The notes below the pieces were generated by a model. That model ran no database searches and was not told the origin of the DNA. It saw only the letters and a list, made by a program, of their open reading frames with translations. Shown one piece after another: positions 23,537 through 32,424 of a DNA stretch of 64,000 nt (positions are counted from its first letter, which is position 1; every line of letters begins with the position of its first letter). This DNA comes from an uncultured Alphaproteobacteria bacterium (lineage in GTDB: Bacteria; Pseudomonadota; Alphaproteobacteria; Rs-D84), in the NCBI GenBank assembly GCA_937903135.1, contig CALDAH010000024.1, positions 1 to 64,000 of the forward strand. Reading direction: 5' to 3'. The position numbers and the translations under genes are program-made.

Positions 23537-24623
23537 CGGTAAAATACTCCGTGGATAGTATATTATTAATTTGTCCATCGGCGCAAGTAACAAATGCAGC
23601 ATCGGGGACGTCTTTGAATATTGCCGCGTCAATTCCGGTTGCCCATACCTGTGCGTGGGCACGCCCAAGTTCACCGAACAGCCGACGGCGGGCATCTGCA
23701 TCTAAATGGGCGGCCGCTTCGTCCAGTAAAATAATGGGGCGTTTTCCGGTTTTCGTATAAACAAGCTTTGCGTGGGCCAAAATCATATCCAGTAAAACCG
23801 TTTTTTGCTGGCCTGTGCTGGTTAAATGTGCCGGCAGCCCCAGCGTTTTATTATATACGCCAAAATCAGATTTGTGCGGCCCGTCCAATAACATTTTATC
23901 CCCGACCAGTTCGCGGGTGTTTTTAAGATATTCTATGTACGCGCGTTCTGCATCCCCGGGTGTTTTACCGTTTATTAGCATCTGTTCTACGTATCCGTCA
24001 ACGGATACGGCAGCATTGGTTAAAAAATAGTTAACCTCGCCCGCGTATTGTATACGTGCCGCGGCAATTGCCACAGCTGCGGCGGCGATCTGGATATCCA
24101 GGGCGTCAATCCATCGGTTATCCCGACCGGATTTCAGTGCAAATGCGCGTTCCGATAACAGCTTTGTAATTCGGCCGACGCGTCCGGCATGGGCGGCATC
24201 AAAGCTGGCCGCAAGTCTGTCAAAAAATGTACGGCGTTCAGATGCGCTGGTCGTAAATATACGATCCTCGCGCGGGGTTATCCATACCATACGCAGTCGG
24301 GCGGCCATATCGGTCATTGTTGCCGGGTCGCCGTCAATACGCGCCCGTCGGTTCGCGTCACCGGGGGAAAATGTAATTGATACCTCGCTGTCATCATCTA
24401 ATGCCGCGAAAACAGAAAAACCGCCCGACGCGCCAAATCGCGCAATATCGGCCAGTGGTACGCCGCGCATTCCCCTGTCGCCGGATAAAAACGAAACGGC
24501 CTCAAGTATTGCGGTTTTTCCCGCCCCGTTCGGGCCGGTAATAATAATATTACTGTGTCCGGCGGTCTGGATTCGGCACATTTCATGATTGCGAAAATCA
24601 GATAGGGTTAATGAATTTATCAT
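23523..24623 (-). CDS. recF: DNA repair and recombination ATPase RecF
   Basis: RecF loads RecA at single-strand gaps with RecO and RecR. The protein of about 366 residues begins MINSLTLSDFRNHEM and has a Walker A motif GPNGAGKT near residue 30. An ABC-type signature lies in HLTSTGQQKT and Walker B in RPIILLDEAAAHLDADARR. The ATG at 24623 is taken as the start because the open frame upstream begins only with TTG. In many genomes recF lies next to dnaN; here it precedes sspB. Confidence 0.92.
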   Translation of the reverse strand: MINSLTLSDFRNHEMCRIQTAGHSNIIITGPNGAGKTAILEAVSFLSGDRGMRGVPLADIARFGASGGFSVFAALDDDSEVSITFSPGDANRRARIDGDPATMTDMAARLRMVWITPREDRIFTTSASERRTFFDRLAASFDAAHAGRVGRITKLLSERAFALKSGRDNRWIDALDIQIAAAAVAIAAARIQYAGEVNYFLTNAAVSVDGYVEQMLINGKTPGDAERAYIEYLKNTRELVGDKMLLDGPHKSDFGVYNKTLGLPAHLTSTGQQKTVLLDMILAHAKLVYTKTGKRPIILLDEAAAHLDADARRRLFGELGRAHAQVWATGIDAAIFKDVPDAAFVTCADGQINNILSTEYFTDEQD

Positions 24624-24661
24624 AGCCCGATAATACAATTATAATATTAAAAATACAAAAT

Positions 24662-24698
24662 AAAAATGCATATAAACCGGTGGGCTTTATGCATTTTT
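24662..24698. terminator. Terminator between recF and tRNA-Cys
   Basis: AAAAATGCATA and TATGCATTTTT form a long inverted repeat with T runs on both strands. It probably ends the tRNA-Cys transcript. Confidence 0.7.
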
Positions 24699-24703
24699 TA
24701 AAC

Positions 24704-24777
24704 TGGAGGCATGGGTCGGAATCGAACCGGCATACAAGGATTTGCAGTCCTCTGCATAACCACTCTGCCACCATGCC
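24704..24777 (-). tRNA. tRNA-Cys (GCA anticodon)
   Basis: A minus-strand cloverleaf with acceptor arms GGCATGG and CCATGCC, anticodon stem GAGGA/TCCTT with loop CTGCAAA, and T-arm GCCGGTTCGATTCCGAC. The discriminator is U, as expected for tRNA-Cys, and CCA is encoded at 24704-24706. Confidence 0.95.
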
Positions 24778-24873
24778 ATACGGTTAAACGTAACTATACT
24801 ACGCAAAAAAAATTTGTAATTCAACATAAAAATTGTAATATATAGTATATTGTAGAGTATGAGAGAGATTTTT

Positions 24874-26208
24874 ATGAAAAAAATTATATTGTTATTATGT
24901 TACGTGCCATATGCGGCGTTCGGATCGGCCATAGATGATTGCCTTAATCGCAAAACCGTTCCGACGGAAAAACTGTCGCTGCCCGAGATTATAAATCTAG
25001 GGCTGTGCCGAAACCCCCAGACTACGGCCGCGTATTTATCTGCGGAATCCGCGCGTTTTCAAAAAAATGCAGGTTATGCAAATTATCTGCCGCAGGTAAA
25101 TGCATCCGCGTCCGCGTCATTGCCGTATCGTAATCAGGAATGGGGGGACTGGTCATATGGCGCATCACTGTCGGCATCATATTTAATATTTGATTTTGGC
25201 AAACGTTTGGCGGATTTAAATCAATTAGCGGCCGTTTGGTGTGCGACCGGGTTTGATTATGACGAAACGGTTCAGAGTTATGTATATGGACTAATTGCGT
25301 CGTATTATTCATTACTAAACGCGGATGCTGATGTAAACTCGGCATCGTCCCTGCGGGCGGTTGCCCAGACGGCCAAAGAAACGGCCCAGAAAAAATTCAA
25401 AGCCGGCGCAGTCGCAAAAGCAGATGTGCTAAAGGCGGAAACGACCCTGGCGACGCGCGATCTGGAACTGGAACGGGCGAAAAATAACCGCGAGATTGCA
25501 AAAGGCACACTTTTATCCAAGCTTTCGTTCCCGGCGAATCAAAATATTGAAATCGCGGATATGCCATCTGAAATCGGAATGCCGCAGGAAAACGAAACAA
25601 TTGACGAGTTGATCGCGACCGCGGAAAAGAAACGCCCGGATTTATTACGTGCAACCGCTAACAAGGACGCGGCATGGCATCGGCGCAATAGTGTATTTTT
25701 AAGTAACCTGCCGAGCATATCGGCCAGTGGGACACTGTCGTGGAATGATACGCCGGCCGAATCGTTTGGCGCAGGCAGCGATAAAATCAGCGGCAGTATT
25801 GGAATTCGTGCATCTATGCCGATATTTGCAGGTTTTGCAAATATGTACGGCGTTCGTTCGGCCCAGGCAAACTATGAACGTGCGATCGAACAGGAACGTG
25901 CAACCATGGACTCGGCGGTGCTGGATATTTTCACGGCATATCAAAACTATAAAACCGCCCAGACCGTTCTGCGTCAAACCCAGACTCTGCTGGCGTCCGC
26001 GACGGAAAGCGAACGTGTTATCGCCGGTATGTATAAGGTCGGGCGCGCAACTATGCTGGACTGGCAGACGGCCCAGTCGGATTTAGTTGATGCCGAAAAA
26101 CAAAACAACGCTGCTAAATACGATCTGTTTACAAAACGGGCCGCGGTCGCATTGGCAATTGGTGATATAAAAGTTCAACTCGAAGATGGGGAAAATAATA
26201 ATGATTAA
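24874..26208 (+). CDS. TolC-family outer-membrane efflux channel
   Basis: A 444-residue exported protein with a signal peptide (KKIILLLCYVPYAAFGSA). Two outer-membrane-efflux-protein repeats of long helices and strands follow, including NLGLCRNPQT, KFKAGAVAKADVLKAETTLATRDLELERAKN and MYKVGRATMLDWQTAQSDLVDAE. It would form the trimeric channel-tunnel of a tripartite exporter. GAGAGAG precedes the ATG at 24874. The gene overlaps the following MacA-like gene by eight bases, so the four-gene set 24.9-29.3 kb is one operon. Confidence 0.9.
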   Translation: MKKIILLLCYVPYAAFGSAIDDCLNRKTVPTEKLSLPEIINLGLCRNPQTTAAYLSAESARFQKNAGYANYLPQVNASASASLPYRNQEWGDWSYGASLSASYLIFDFGKRLADLNQLAAVWCATGFDYDETVQSYVYGLIASYYSLLNADADVNSASSLRAVAQTAKETAQKKFKAGAVAKADVLKAETTLATRDLELERAKNNREIAKGTLLSKLSFPANQNIEIADMPSEIGMPQENETIDELIATAEKKRPDLLRATANKDAAWHRRNSVFLSNLPSISASGTLSWNDTPAESFGAGSDKISGSIGIRASMPIFAGFANMYGVRSAQANYERAIEQERATMDSAVLDIFTAYQNYKTAQTVLRQTQTLLASATESERVIAGMYKVGRATMLDWQTAQSDLVDAEKQNNAAKYDLFTKRAAVALAIGDIKVQLEDGENNND

Positions 26209-27376
26209 GGCAATAAAAAAATTACTTAAATGGGTATGGCGTAAAAAATGGTGGGTTTTAATAATTGCGATTATTACAATCGCGCTGCTAATGATTTTCG
26301 GCGGATCGGATACTGAAAAATCAGAATTTGCAACCGTTCGCGTATCGCGCGGTGATATTCGCCAGGTCGTCAGTGCCACGGGTGAAATTCAACCGGTAAA
26401 TACCGTAAACGTTGGATCACAGGTATCCGGGACAATTGATAATATTTTCGTTGATTATAATTCCAAGGTTAAAAAAGGCGACGTTTTATTAACAATTGAA
26501 CCATCTGTATTACAGGCATCCGTTGACGAGGCGCGCGCATCACTTACCAGTTCCCAGTCCAAGCGTAACTATGCAAAAAGCGAGTATGAACGTAATAAAA
26601 TCCTCTATCAGGATGGGTTTATATCACGTGCCGAAATGGAACAATCACAGACCACATACGAACAGGCCGAACAAGATGTTGTCCGCATGCAGTCGCAATA
26701 TGACCGGGCGCAGACAAATCTGGGCTATGCGACCATTATATCACCGGTTGACGGCACGGTAATATCGCGCAAGGTTGATACCGGTCAAACCGTTGCAGCA
26801 TCGTTTCAAACCCCGGATTTATTTGAAATCGCCGAAGATTTATCAAAAATGCAGATCGAGACATCCGTATCCGAGGCAGATATTGGCGTTATCAAAGAGG
26901 GGCAGCGTGTAACATTTACCGTTGATGCATACCCGCTGCAGACGTTCGAAGGGATCGTACGTCAGATTCGTTTATCGCCTACGACTACGTCGAACGTTGT
27001 GGTATATACCGTTGTAATTGATGTTGATAATTCAGACCTGCGCCTGATGCCGGGGATGACTGCGTTTGTAACGATTGTAATATCTGAAAAAGATGACGCG
27101 TTTAAAGCGCCCAATGCAGCGTTCTTGGTTCGAACATTTAACGGCGTTATTGAAAACCCAGGGGACGCGACGCCAAAAACACATCTGGCGATCCAACGCG
27201 GAGCGGATGTTGTTTTAATCCCGTATCAAAAAGGGTTGGTAACCGCGACCGAAACCGAGATTGTTTCAGATGATATCCGTGACGGGGATAAAATTATCAC
27301 AGGGCGAATTGGCGCGGCCGCATCCGGTAAAAACGGTGCGCAGCGAATGCCGGGTATGGGCCCGGGGGCGCGTTAA
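26201..27376 (+). CDS. MacA-like periplasmic adaptor protein
   Basis: A 391-residue membrane-fusion protein. One N-terminal transmembrane helix (WWVLIIAIITIALLMIFG) precedes a split lipoyl domain (VGSQVSGTIDNIFVDYNSKVKKGDVLLTIEP and IISPVDGTVISRKVDTGQTV). Between them lies a helical hairpin (about 90-165), and beta-barrel domains follow. It bridges the MacB-like transporter and the TolC-like channel. The start is the ATG at 26201 behind GGGGA, inside the end of the tolC-like gene. The chain ends in a Gly/Met/Pro-rich tail. Confidence 0.9.
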   Translation: MIKAIKKLLKWVWRKKWWVLIIAIITIALLMIFGGSDTEKSEFATVRVSRGDIRQVVSATGEIQPVNTVNVGSQVSGTIDNIFVDYNSKVKKGDVLLTIEPSVLQASVDEARASLTSSQSKRNYAKSEYERNKILYQDGFISRAEMEQSQTTYEQAEQDVVRMQSQYDRAQTNLGYATIISPVDGTVISRKVDTGQTVAASFQTPDLFEIAEDLSKMQIETSVSEADIGVIKEGQRVTFTVDAYPLQTFEGIVRQIRLSPTTTSNVVVYTVVIDVDNSDLRLMPGMTAFVTIVISEKDDAFKAPNAAFLVRTFNGVIENPGDATPKTHLAIQRGADVVLIPYQKGLVTATETEIVSDDIRDGDKIITGRIGAAASGKNGAQRMPGMGPGAR

Positions 27377-27387
27377 TGGGGGAATAT

Positions 27388-28110
27388 ATGAAACAGTCAC
27401 CTGAAATTGTAATCTCTATGCAGGATATTTCAAAAAGCTTTCCGCTGGAAATGGGCGGTCAGCAGCAGGTTTTATTTGACATAACGTTCAATGTTGCCTT
27501 AGGGGAATTTGTTGCAATCATGGGCCCGTCGGGGTCGGGGAAATCTACGTGTATGAATATTATCGGGGCACTGGATACACCGACCGGTGGCGTATATAAG
27601 CTATACGGCCGTGATATAACAAACATGACCGCCGACGAATTGGCGGTTATACGAAACGAATATATCGGGTTCGTTTTTCAGCAGTTTAACCTGCTCTCGA
27701 AGCGATCGGTTTTAGATAATGTTATGCTGCCGCTTATGTATCGTGGCCTGCCGATGGATGAACGCATTCGCAGGGCACGTGAAATGTTGAAAAAGGTAGG
27801 ACTGGAAAAATTTGAAACATATCTGCCGACCCAGCTATCGGGCGGTATGAAACAGCGCGTTGCAATCGCCCGGGCTTTGGCCGGCGATCCAAAGCTGATA
27901 TTGGCCGACGAACCGACCGGTGCGCTGGACAGTAAAATGGGAAACGAGATATTAAAATTCTTTAAACAGCTAAACAAAGACATGGGAATAACCATCGTTA
28001 TGATAACCCATGAATTTGATATTGCGAAATACGCCGACCGGTTAATTCATATACGTGACGGGCGAATTAACTATGACGGTAAAATCCCCAAAAATGACGA
28101 TAATCTATAA
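27388..28110 (+). CDS. MacB/LolD-type ABC transporter ATPase
   Basis: A 240-residue nucleotide-binding subunit. Walker A GPSGSGKST (about residues 46-54), the Q-loop FVFQQFNLL, the ABC signature LSGGMKQRVAIARAL and Walker B LILADEPTGALDS are all intact, as is the H-loop in VMITHEFD. In E. coli MacB this domain is fused to the permease; here the two are separate, as in many MacB-like and LolCDE systems. The ATG at 27388 has GGGGGA upstream; an earlier ATG overlaps the previous stop. Confidence 0.93.
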   Translation: MKQSPEIVISMQDISKSFPLEMGGQQQVLFDITFNVALGEFVAIMGPSGSGKSTCMNIIGALDTPTGGVYKLYGRDITNMTADELAVIRNEYIGFVFQQFNLLSKRSVLDNVMLPLMYRGLPMDERIRRAREMLKKVGLEKFETYLPTQLSGGMKQRVAIARALAGDPKLILADEPTGALDSKMGNEILKFFKQLNKDMGITIVMITHEFDIAKYADRLIHIRDGRINYDGKIPKNDDNL

Positions 28111-28130
28111 ACATAAAACAGTGTAAAAAA

Positions 28131-29348
28131 ATGACATTTAACGATATTTTAAAAGAATCTTGGCTGTCGATCAGCGGTAATAAAATTCGTTCGTTTTTAA
28201 CCGTTCTCGGGATTGTTATCGGTGTTATGGCGGTGGTTATAATGGTTGCAGTCGGTGAAACGGTTCAGCGTCAGATTACCGATCAGTTTTCATCACTCGG
28301 GACAAATACGATAATGATTCGTGCCGGCGCGGCCCAGAGTGCAGGCGTTCGCACCGGGAATCGTCAAACATTAACGATTGACGATGCCGAATTTATCGGC
28401 AAGCTGCCCGATGTTATGGCCGTAACCCCGGTTCAGAATAGCGGCGCCCAGGCGATATATGGTAATAAAAACTGGGCAACGTCCATGGTCGGCGCATATC
28501 CCGATTATACGATTGTTCAAAACATAGAAATGCAAAGCGGTACGTTCTTTGACACATCGGCGGTTCGTAATGCATCCACATACGCCGTAATTGGCCCGAC
28601 AACGGCCCAGGAACTCGGGCTGCCCGAAAACCCCGTCGGCGAGGTAATTCGCGTCCAGAATACGCCGTTCGTAATTATCGGCGTAACCAAGGCCAAAGGT
28701 GACTCTGCCATGGGCAGCCAGGATGATATGATAATTATCCCGATTACAACGCTTAAAAAACGCCTCCAGGGGAGCCGTTTCCCGAACTCGGTTAGTATGA
28801 TCGCATTAAAGCTATACGAGGACGCAGATAATACCCTGGCGATTGAAATGATAACCGCCCTATTACGGAATCGGCATAAGCTAAAAGAAAACGCGGTTGA
28901 TGATTTCCAGATAATGGATATGAAACAGGTTATGGAAACAATGAATACTGTAACGGGCTATCTAAAGCTTTTATTAATCGCGATTGCGGCTGTATCGTTG
29001 CTGGTCGGTGCAATCGGTATTATGAATATGATGCTGGTATCCGTTGCCGAACGAACGCGCGAAATCGGTATCCGCAAAGCGATCGGCGCACGCGAACGGC
29101 AGATAATTATCCAGTTTTTATCAGAATCTATTTTAATATCATTTATCGGATCAATGGCCGGGCTTTTACTAGGGGTCGGGCTGTCCCAGGGGATCGGGCG
29201 ATTGGTTTTGGGATATAACGTTCCGTTTAGTATATGGCCCGTTTTATTGTCGGTATCCGTTGCGGTTATCGTAGGACTGGCATCCGGGGTTGTCCCCGCG
29301 CTAAAGGCGGCAAAGCTAAACCCGATTGACAGCCTGCGCTATGAATAA
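28131..29348 (+). CDS. MacB-like permease (FtsX fold)
   Basis: A 405-residue membrane protein with one N-terminal helix, a large MacB periplasmic core domain (about 45-270) and three C-terminal helices. The FtsX-type cytosolic loop ERTREIGIRKAIGARERQI lies between the second and third helices. With the ATPase, the MacA-like adaptor and the TolC-like channel it completes a mechanotransmission exporter, which in related systems moves macrolides, peptides or siderophores. The cargo here is unknown. Confidence 0.9.
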   Translation: MTFNDILKESWLSISGNKIRSFLTVLGIVIGVMAVVIMVAVGETVQRQITDQFSSLGTNTIMIRAGAAQSAGVRTGNRQTLTIDDAEFIGKLPDVMAVTPVQNSGAQAIYGNKNWATSMVGAYPDYTIVQNIEMQSGTFFDTSAVRNASTYAVIGPTTAQELGLPENPVGEVIRVQNTPFVIIGVTKAKGDSAMGSQDDMIIIPITTLKKRLQGSRFPNSVSMIALKLYEDADNTLAIEMITALLRNRHKLKENAVDDFQIMDMKQVMETMNTVTGYLKLLLIAIAAVSLLVGAIGIMNMMLVSVAERTREIGIRKAIGARERQIIIQFLSESILISFIGSMAGLLLGVGLSQGIGRLVLGYNVPFSIWPVLLSVSVAVIVGLASGVVPALKAAKLNPIDSLRYE

Positions 29349-29374
29349 AAAACGCCCCACCGGGGCGTTTTTTA
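29347..29374 (+). terminator. Terminator of the efflux operon
   Basis: AAAAAACGCCCC and GGGGCGTTTTTT form a strong hairpin immediately after the permease stop codon. Confidence 0.88.
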
Positions 29375-29529
29375 TTCGGCGGCCCGTCTTTATCCGCCCG
29401 GGGGAAATTCTGCAATAAATTCCGATTAAATCACCAAAAACGGGTCGGAAAATGGCCGGGCGGCCATTATATCCCGGGCCAACGACCCACCCGCCACCTG
29501 GATTTATCGTTATACGGCCCGTGGTTAAA
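29375..29529. other. GC-rich intergenic segment with nested inverted repeats
   Basis: There is no open reading frame of note. The segment holds GGGTCG (29442-29447) and CGACCC (29483-29488) enclosing AATGGCC/GGCCATT (29451-29468), along with several CCCGGG and GGCGG blocks. It could be a small RNA or a decayed sequence; nothing further can be supported. Confidence 0.4.
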
Positions 29530-29555
29530 AAATATACCCACCTGATATGGTGGGT
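29530..29555 (-). terminator. Terminator of infC
   Basis: ATACCCACC and GGTGGGTAT enclose TGATAT, with AT-rich flanks. It lies just beyond the infC stop. Confidence 0.8.
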
Positions 29556-29560
29556 ATTTA

Positions 29561-30109
29561 TTACTTCGCCGGGGCGACAATTATTGATTTGGTTCGTTCA
29601 TCGGGCTTTGATTTAGATTCCAATGCCCCACGTTCGCCGATAATTTCCAGAATACGTGCAAATAATTCCGGCACTGCATCCTTGCCGCGCGCCAAAACCT
29701 TTTTTGACCCCTTGGTCATAACTGAAATCTTTACCTTATTTCCGTCGGATAAAAATTCCAATACTTTTTTCATTTTGATATTTAAATCATTTTCTTCAAT
29801 AAACGGCTTTACCCAGACTTCTTTCATCTCGACCGTTTTTTGATTTTTACGAGCCTCGTTCGCACGTTTTTTCTGTTCGTATTTAAATTTCCCATAATCC
29901 ATAATTTTAACAATTGGGGGAATGTTATTAGCGTTGATTTCAACTAAATCCATACCTTCGTCCATTGCAATCTGCAATGCCTGCGGCGTAGGCATAACCC
30001 CCAGGTTTTGGCCATCTTGGCTGATTACCTGAACAGATTTTGCGAAAATCCGATTATTCATGCGCGGACCTGTGTCACGGCGATTATCACGGTTAAATGT
30101 TGGTCTAAT
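29561..30109 (-). CDS. infC: Translation initiation factor IF-3 (ATT start codon)
   Basis: IF-3 binds the 30S subunit and proofreads start-codon selection. The N-terminal domain has GVMPTPQALQIAMDEGMDLVEI and the linker has IMDYGKFKYEQ; the C-terminal domain contains KVLEFLSDGNKVKISV. The first ATG in frame is at 30061, but the ORF continues upstream to an ATT at 30109 that sits behind a strong AAAGGAG and adds 16 basic residues (RPTFNRDNRRDTGPR). An ATT start is the known signature of infC and allows IF-3 to repress its own translation. rpmI and rplT do not follow. Confidence 0.93.
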   Translation of the reverse strand: MRPTFNRDNRRDTGPRMNNRIFAKSVQVISQDGQNLGVMPTPQALQIAMDEGMDLVEINANNIPPIVKIMDYGKFKYEQKKRANEARKNQKTVEMKEVWVKPFIEENDLNIKMKKVLEFLSDGNKVKISVMTKGSKKVLARGKDAVPELFARILEIIGERGALESKSKPDERTKSIIVAPAK

Positions 30110-30152
30110 GGTAAGCTCCTTTGTATAAACCTGGAATGATTATTAATTATTT

Positions 30153-30929
30153 TTACGCGGTTTTCAACATATTTTGAACAGCCTGCAGCGCTATCCACGT
30201 GTCACGCTTTGCCGCGGGTTTTAATAATAAATAATTCGGGTGATATATCGGCACGATGCAATACCCCGCATCGCTGTTTATTATTTTACCCATTGAATTG
30301 GCCAATGATACGCCGCCGATCTCGGTCGCCGGCAGCGCGCCAAGCGTTAATATCACGCGCGGCGATAGTATTTCAATCGCGCGGTCTACGAACGGCCGGG
30401 ACAGCTCCAGCTCTTCGTGCGATGGCGTCCGTCCCCCGGGCGTACGCCAAAAAAGCATCGGGATAATAGAAACCACATCACGCGACATTCCAATCGCGGC
30501 CAGCATTTTATCCATTAGCTCGCCCGCGTTACCGGATAAAATATTCCCGGACGCGTCATCTTCGCTGCCGGGGATATCGCTAATGATTACCAGGCCACCG
30601 GTATTTGCGGCCGCGTGTGGTAAAACGACATTTGTTGCCCCGGCCCGCAACGGGTGATTAAATTCAGATATCATTCGCAGTAACGATGGCATATCCGCCG
30701 GTCGTGCGGCCATTGCACGTGCAATCTCAATTGACATCGGCTGAATAGGCGTAATCGGGGGAACAACGGTTGTTGCAACGCGTCCCGATGGCCCGGCCGT
30801 GTCTTTTTTAGGGGTCGGATTGCCATCCGCGGGTTTAGCGATGTTATTTGCGGCAAATACGGACGGTAAATCCGTTATTTCCCATACAACCCCGGCCATA
30901 GTTAAATCCTGTAACGCGTCATATGACAT
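30153..30929 (-). CDS. Family-4-like uracil-DNA glycosylase without Fe-S cysteines
   Basis: A 258-residue protein matching the uracil-DNA glycosylase superfamily in its C-terminal two thirds: a motif-1-like IISDIPGSEDD, then LSGNAGELMDKMLAAIG, IPMLFWRTPGGRTPSHEEL, RVILTLGALPA and the His motif IYHPNYLL. Family 4 enzymes bind a [4Fe-4S] cluster through four cysteines, yet only one cysteine is present here. Tryptophan and serine occupy the positions of two expected cluster ligands. The usual GEAPG motif has changed to SDIPG. It may be an alphaproteobacterial variant or have lost activity. CAAGGGAAA precedes the ATG. Confidence 0.75.
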   Translation of the reverse strand: MSYDALQDLTMAGVVWEITDLPSVFAANNIAKPADGNPTPKKDTAGPSGRVATTVVPPITPIQPMSIEIARAMAARPADMPSLLRMISEFNHPLRAGATNVVLPHAAANTGGLVIISDIPGSEDDASGNILSGNAGELMDKMLAAIGMSRDVVSIIPMLFWRTPGGRTPSHEELELSRPFVDRAIEILSPRVILTLGALPATEIGGVSLANSMGKIINSDAGYCIVPIYHPNYLLLKPAAKRDTWIALQAVQNMLKTA

Positions 30930-31006
30930 TTGTGTTTTCCCTTGATATTGCGAACGTTTTATTATACACTATAACACGAGCAACAGAAACTCAAGGGAGT
31001 ATTTTC

Positions 31007-31426
31007 ATGAAAATTAAAAACATTGCTATGTTGGCGGGCGTTGCGGGTATTTTGGCCGCATGTGGTGGGTCAACAAAGATCGTAGAACCGGCGGATTTAA
31101 ATGATCAGCGCGTATTTTTCGCGTTTAATTCATCTGAAATTTCTGATGAAGCGCGCGATAACCTGTTAGGTCAGGCGCTGTATATGAAAAATCACGCAGA
31201 TACAAAAATCCAAATCGCAGGTAATTGCGACGAACGTGGTTCAACAGAATACAACTTGGCATTGGGTGCACGTCGTGCCAACGCAGCCAAGACTGTTATT
31301 GTAAAAGACGGTGTAGAAGCGAATCGTATTTCAACAATTTCATACGGCAAAGAACGTCCATTGGTAAAAGGAACGGGCGAAGCTGTATGGCAGTGGAATC
31401 GTAACGCAACAACAACTGTTAAATAA
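31007..31426 (+). CDS. pal: Peptidoglycan-associated lipoprotein Pal
   Basis: A 139-residue outer-membrane lipoprotein with lipobox LAAC (Cys-19) and an OmpA-type peptidoglycan-binding domain. Characteristic segments are VFFAFNSSEISDEAR, IQIAGNCDERGSTEYNLALGARRANAAK and ISYGKERPLV. Pal links the outer membrane to peptidoglycan in the Tol-Pal system. The ATG at 31007 follows AAGGGAG. tolB and cpoB, often adjacent, are absent from this window. Confidence 0.93.
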   Translation: MKIKNIAMLAGVAGILAACGGSTKIVEPADLNDQRVFFAFNSSEISDEARDNLLGQALYMKNHADTKIQIAGNCDERGSTEYNLALGARRANAAKTVIVKDGVEANRISTISYGKERPLVKGTGEAVWQWNRNATTTVK

Positions 31427-31443
31427 TAACGAATGTTATGCGC

Positions 31444-31473
31444 AAAAACACCGGCAAACGCCGGTGTTTTTTT
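31444..31473 (+). terminator. Terminator of pal
   Basis: AAAAACACCGGC and GCCGGTGTTTTTTT form the hairpin, which is nearly identical to the ones at 40561 and 49681. Confidence 0.85.
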
Positions 31474-31511
31474 AAATAAATATAGATAATGTGGATGTTT
31501 TAAATTTAATT

Positions 31512-31541
31512 AAAAAAAGCCGGTATTTGCCGGCCTTTTTT
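31512..31541 (-). terminator. Terminator of parB
   Basis: AAAAAAGCCGG and CCGGCCTTTTTT enclose TATTTG, placed just beyond the parB stop codon. Confidence 0.8.
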
Positions 31542-31548
31542 AATATGT

Positions 31549-32424
31549 TTATTTTGTTAGTTTTTCAATTAACTCTTGCATCTGAACGCGCGTGGCAAAT
31601 GATAATATAAATTGCCCCGCCCCGCCCCGTTTTTCATTTAGCTTTACCGGCACGCCCAAATTGCGGGAAATACGCGATTGAATATCACGAACGGTATCCG
31701 GGTCTATTGTTTTTTGGCTATACCCGCGGCTGTTTTTTGCCCGGGCGGAATCCTTTACGCGTCGTTCGGTTTCCGCAACGGATAGTTTTTCTGCGATAAT
31801 CTCATGCGCCAATACCTCCGGATTTTCGGCAACCGCAATCGTTCGGGCGTGTGACGCGGATATGCTGCCCTGTTCAACCAATTCCTTTACAGAATCGGGC
31901 AGCCCCCCCAGACGCATTATGTTTCGTATATAGCTTTCGGATTTTCCAATTAGCCGCGATACGTCCGCCAGTTCATATCCGCATTTTTCCATAAGGTTTT
32001 TATATGCGGCCGATTCTTCAATCGGGTTCAGATTTTCGCGCTGAACGTTTTCAATCAGCGCAATTTCCATCGCGTTTTCATTTGATAATGTTTTTATCAA
32101 CGCTGGGATTTCGTTTAATCCCGCCAATTTACTGGCGCGGAATCGGCGTTCGCCTGCGACGATTTCATATAAATACGGCTGTCCCGATACGGCGCGCAGC
32201 AAAATCGGCTGTAATACGCCCTTTTCGCGTATTGACGCGGCCAGATCCGTTAATTCATCATCTGAAAATGTTTTGCGCGGCTGATCCGGGTTTGCGCCGA
32301 TCTGCGCTAATGGAATCTGTTTAACGACAACGCGTTCTGCACCGGTTAATATGGTTATATCGGGGATTGTCCCCATTTCTTGTTTTAAATCGGCCAATCC
32401 ACGACCCAGTCCGAATTTAGACAT
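31549..32424 (-). CDS. parB: Chromosome-partitioning protein ParB
   Basis: ParB is a CTPase clamp that loads on parS sites and spreads to organise the origin. The 291-residue protein has the N-terminal domain with IGANPDQPRKTF, the CTP-binding GERRFRASKLAG, and ENVQRENLNPIEES. A helix-turn-helix follows (DVSRLIGKSESYIRNIMRLGGLP, SHARTI), then the C-terminal dimer domain. AGGGGG precedes the ATG at 32424, which overlaps the end of parA by eight bases. Confidence 0.95.
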   Translation of the reverse strand: MSKFGLGRGLADLKQEMGTIPDITILTGAERVVVKQIPLAQIGANPDQPRKTFSDDELTDLAASIREKGVLQPILLRAVSGQPYLYEIVAGERRFRASKLAGLNEIPALIKTLSNENAMEIALIENVQRENLNPIEESAAYKNLMEKCGYELADVSRLIGKSESYIRNIMRLGGLPDSVKELVEQGSISASHARTIAVAENPEVLAHEIIAEKLSVAETERRVKDSARAKNSRGYSQKTIDPDTVRDIQSRISRNLGVPVKLNEKRGGAGQFILSFATRVQMQELIEKLTK

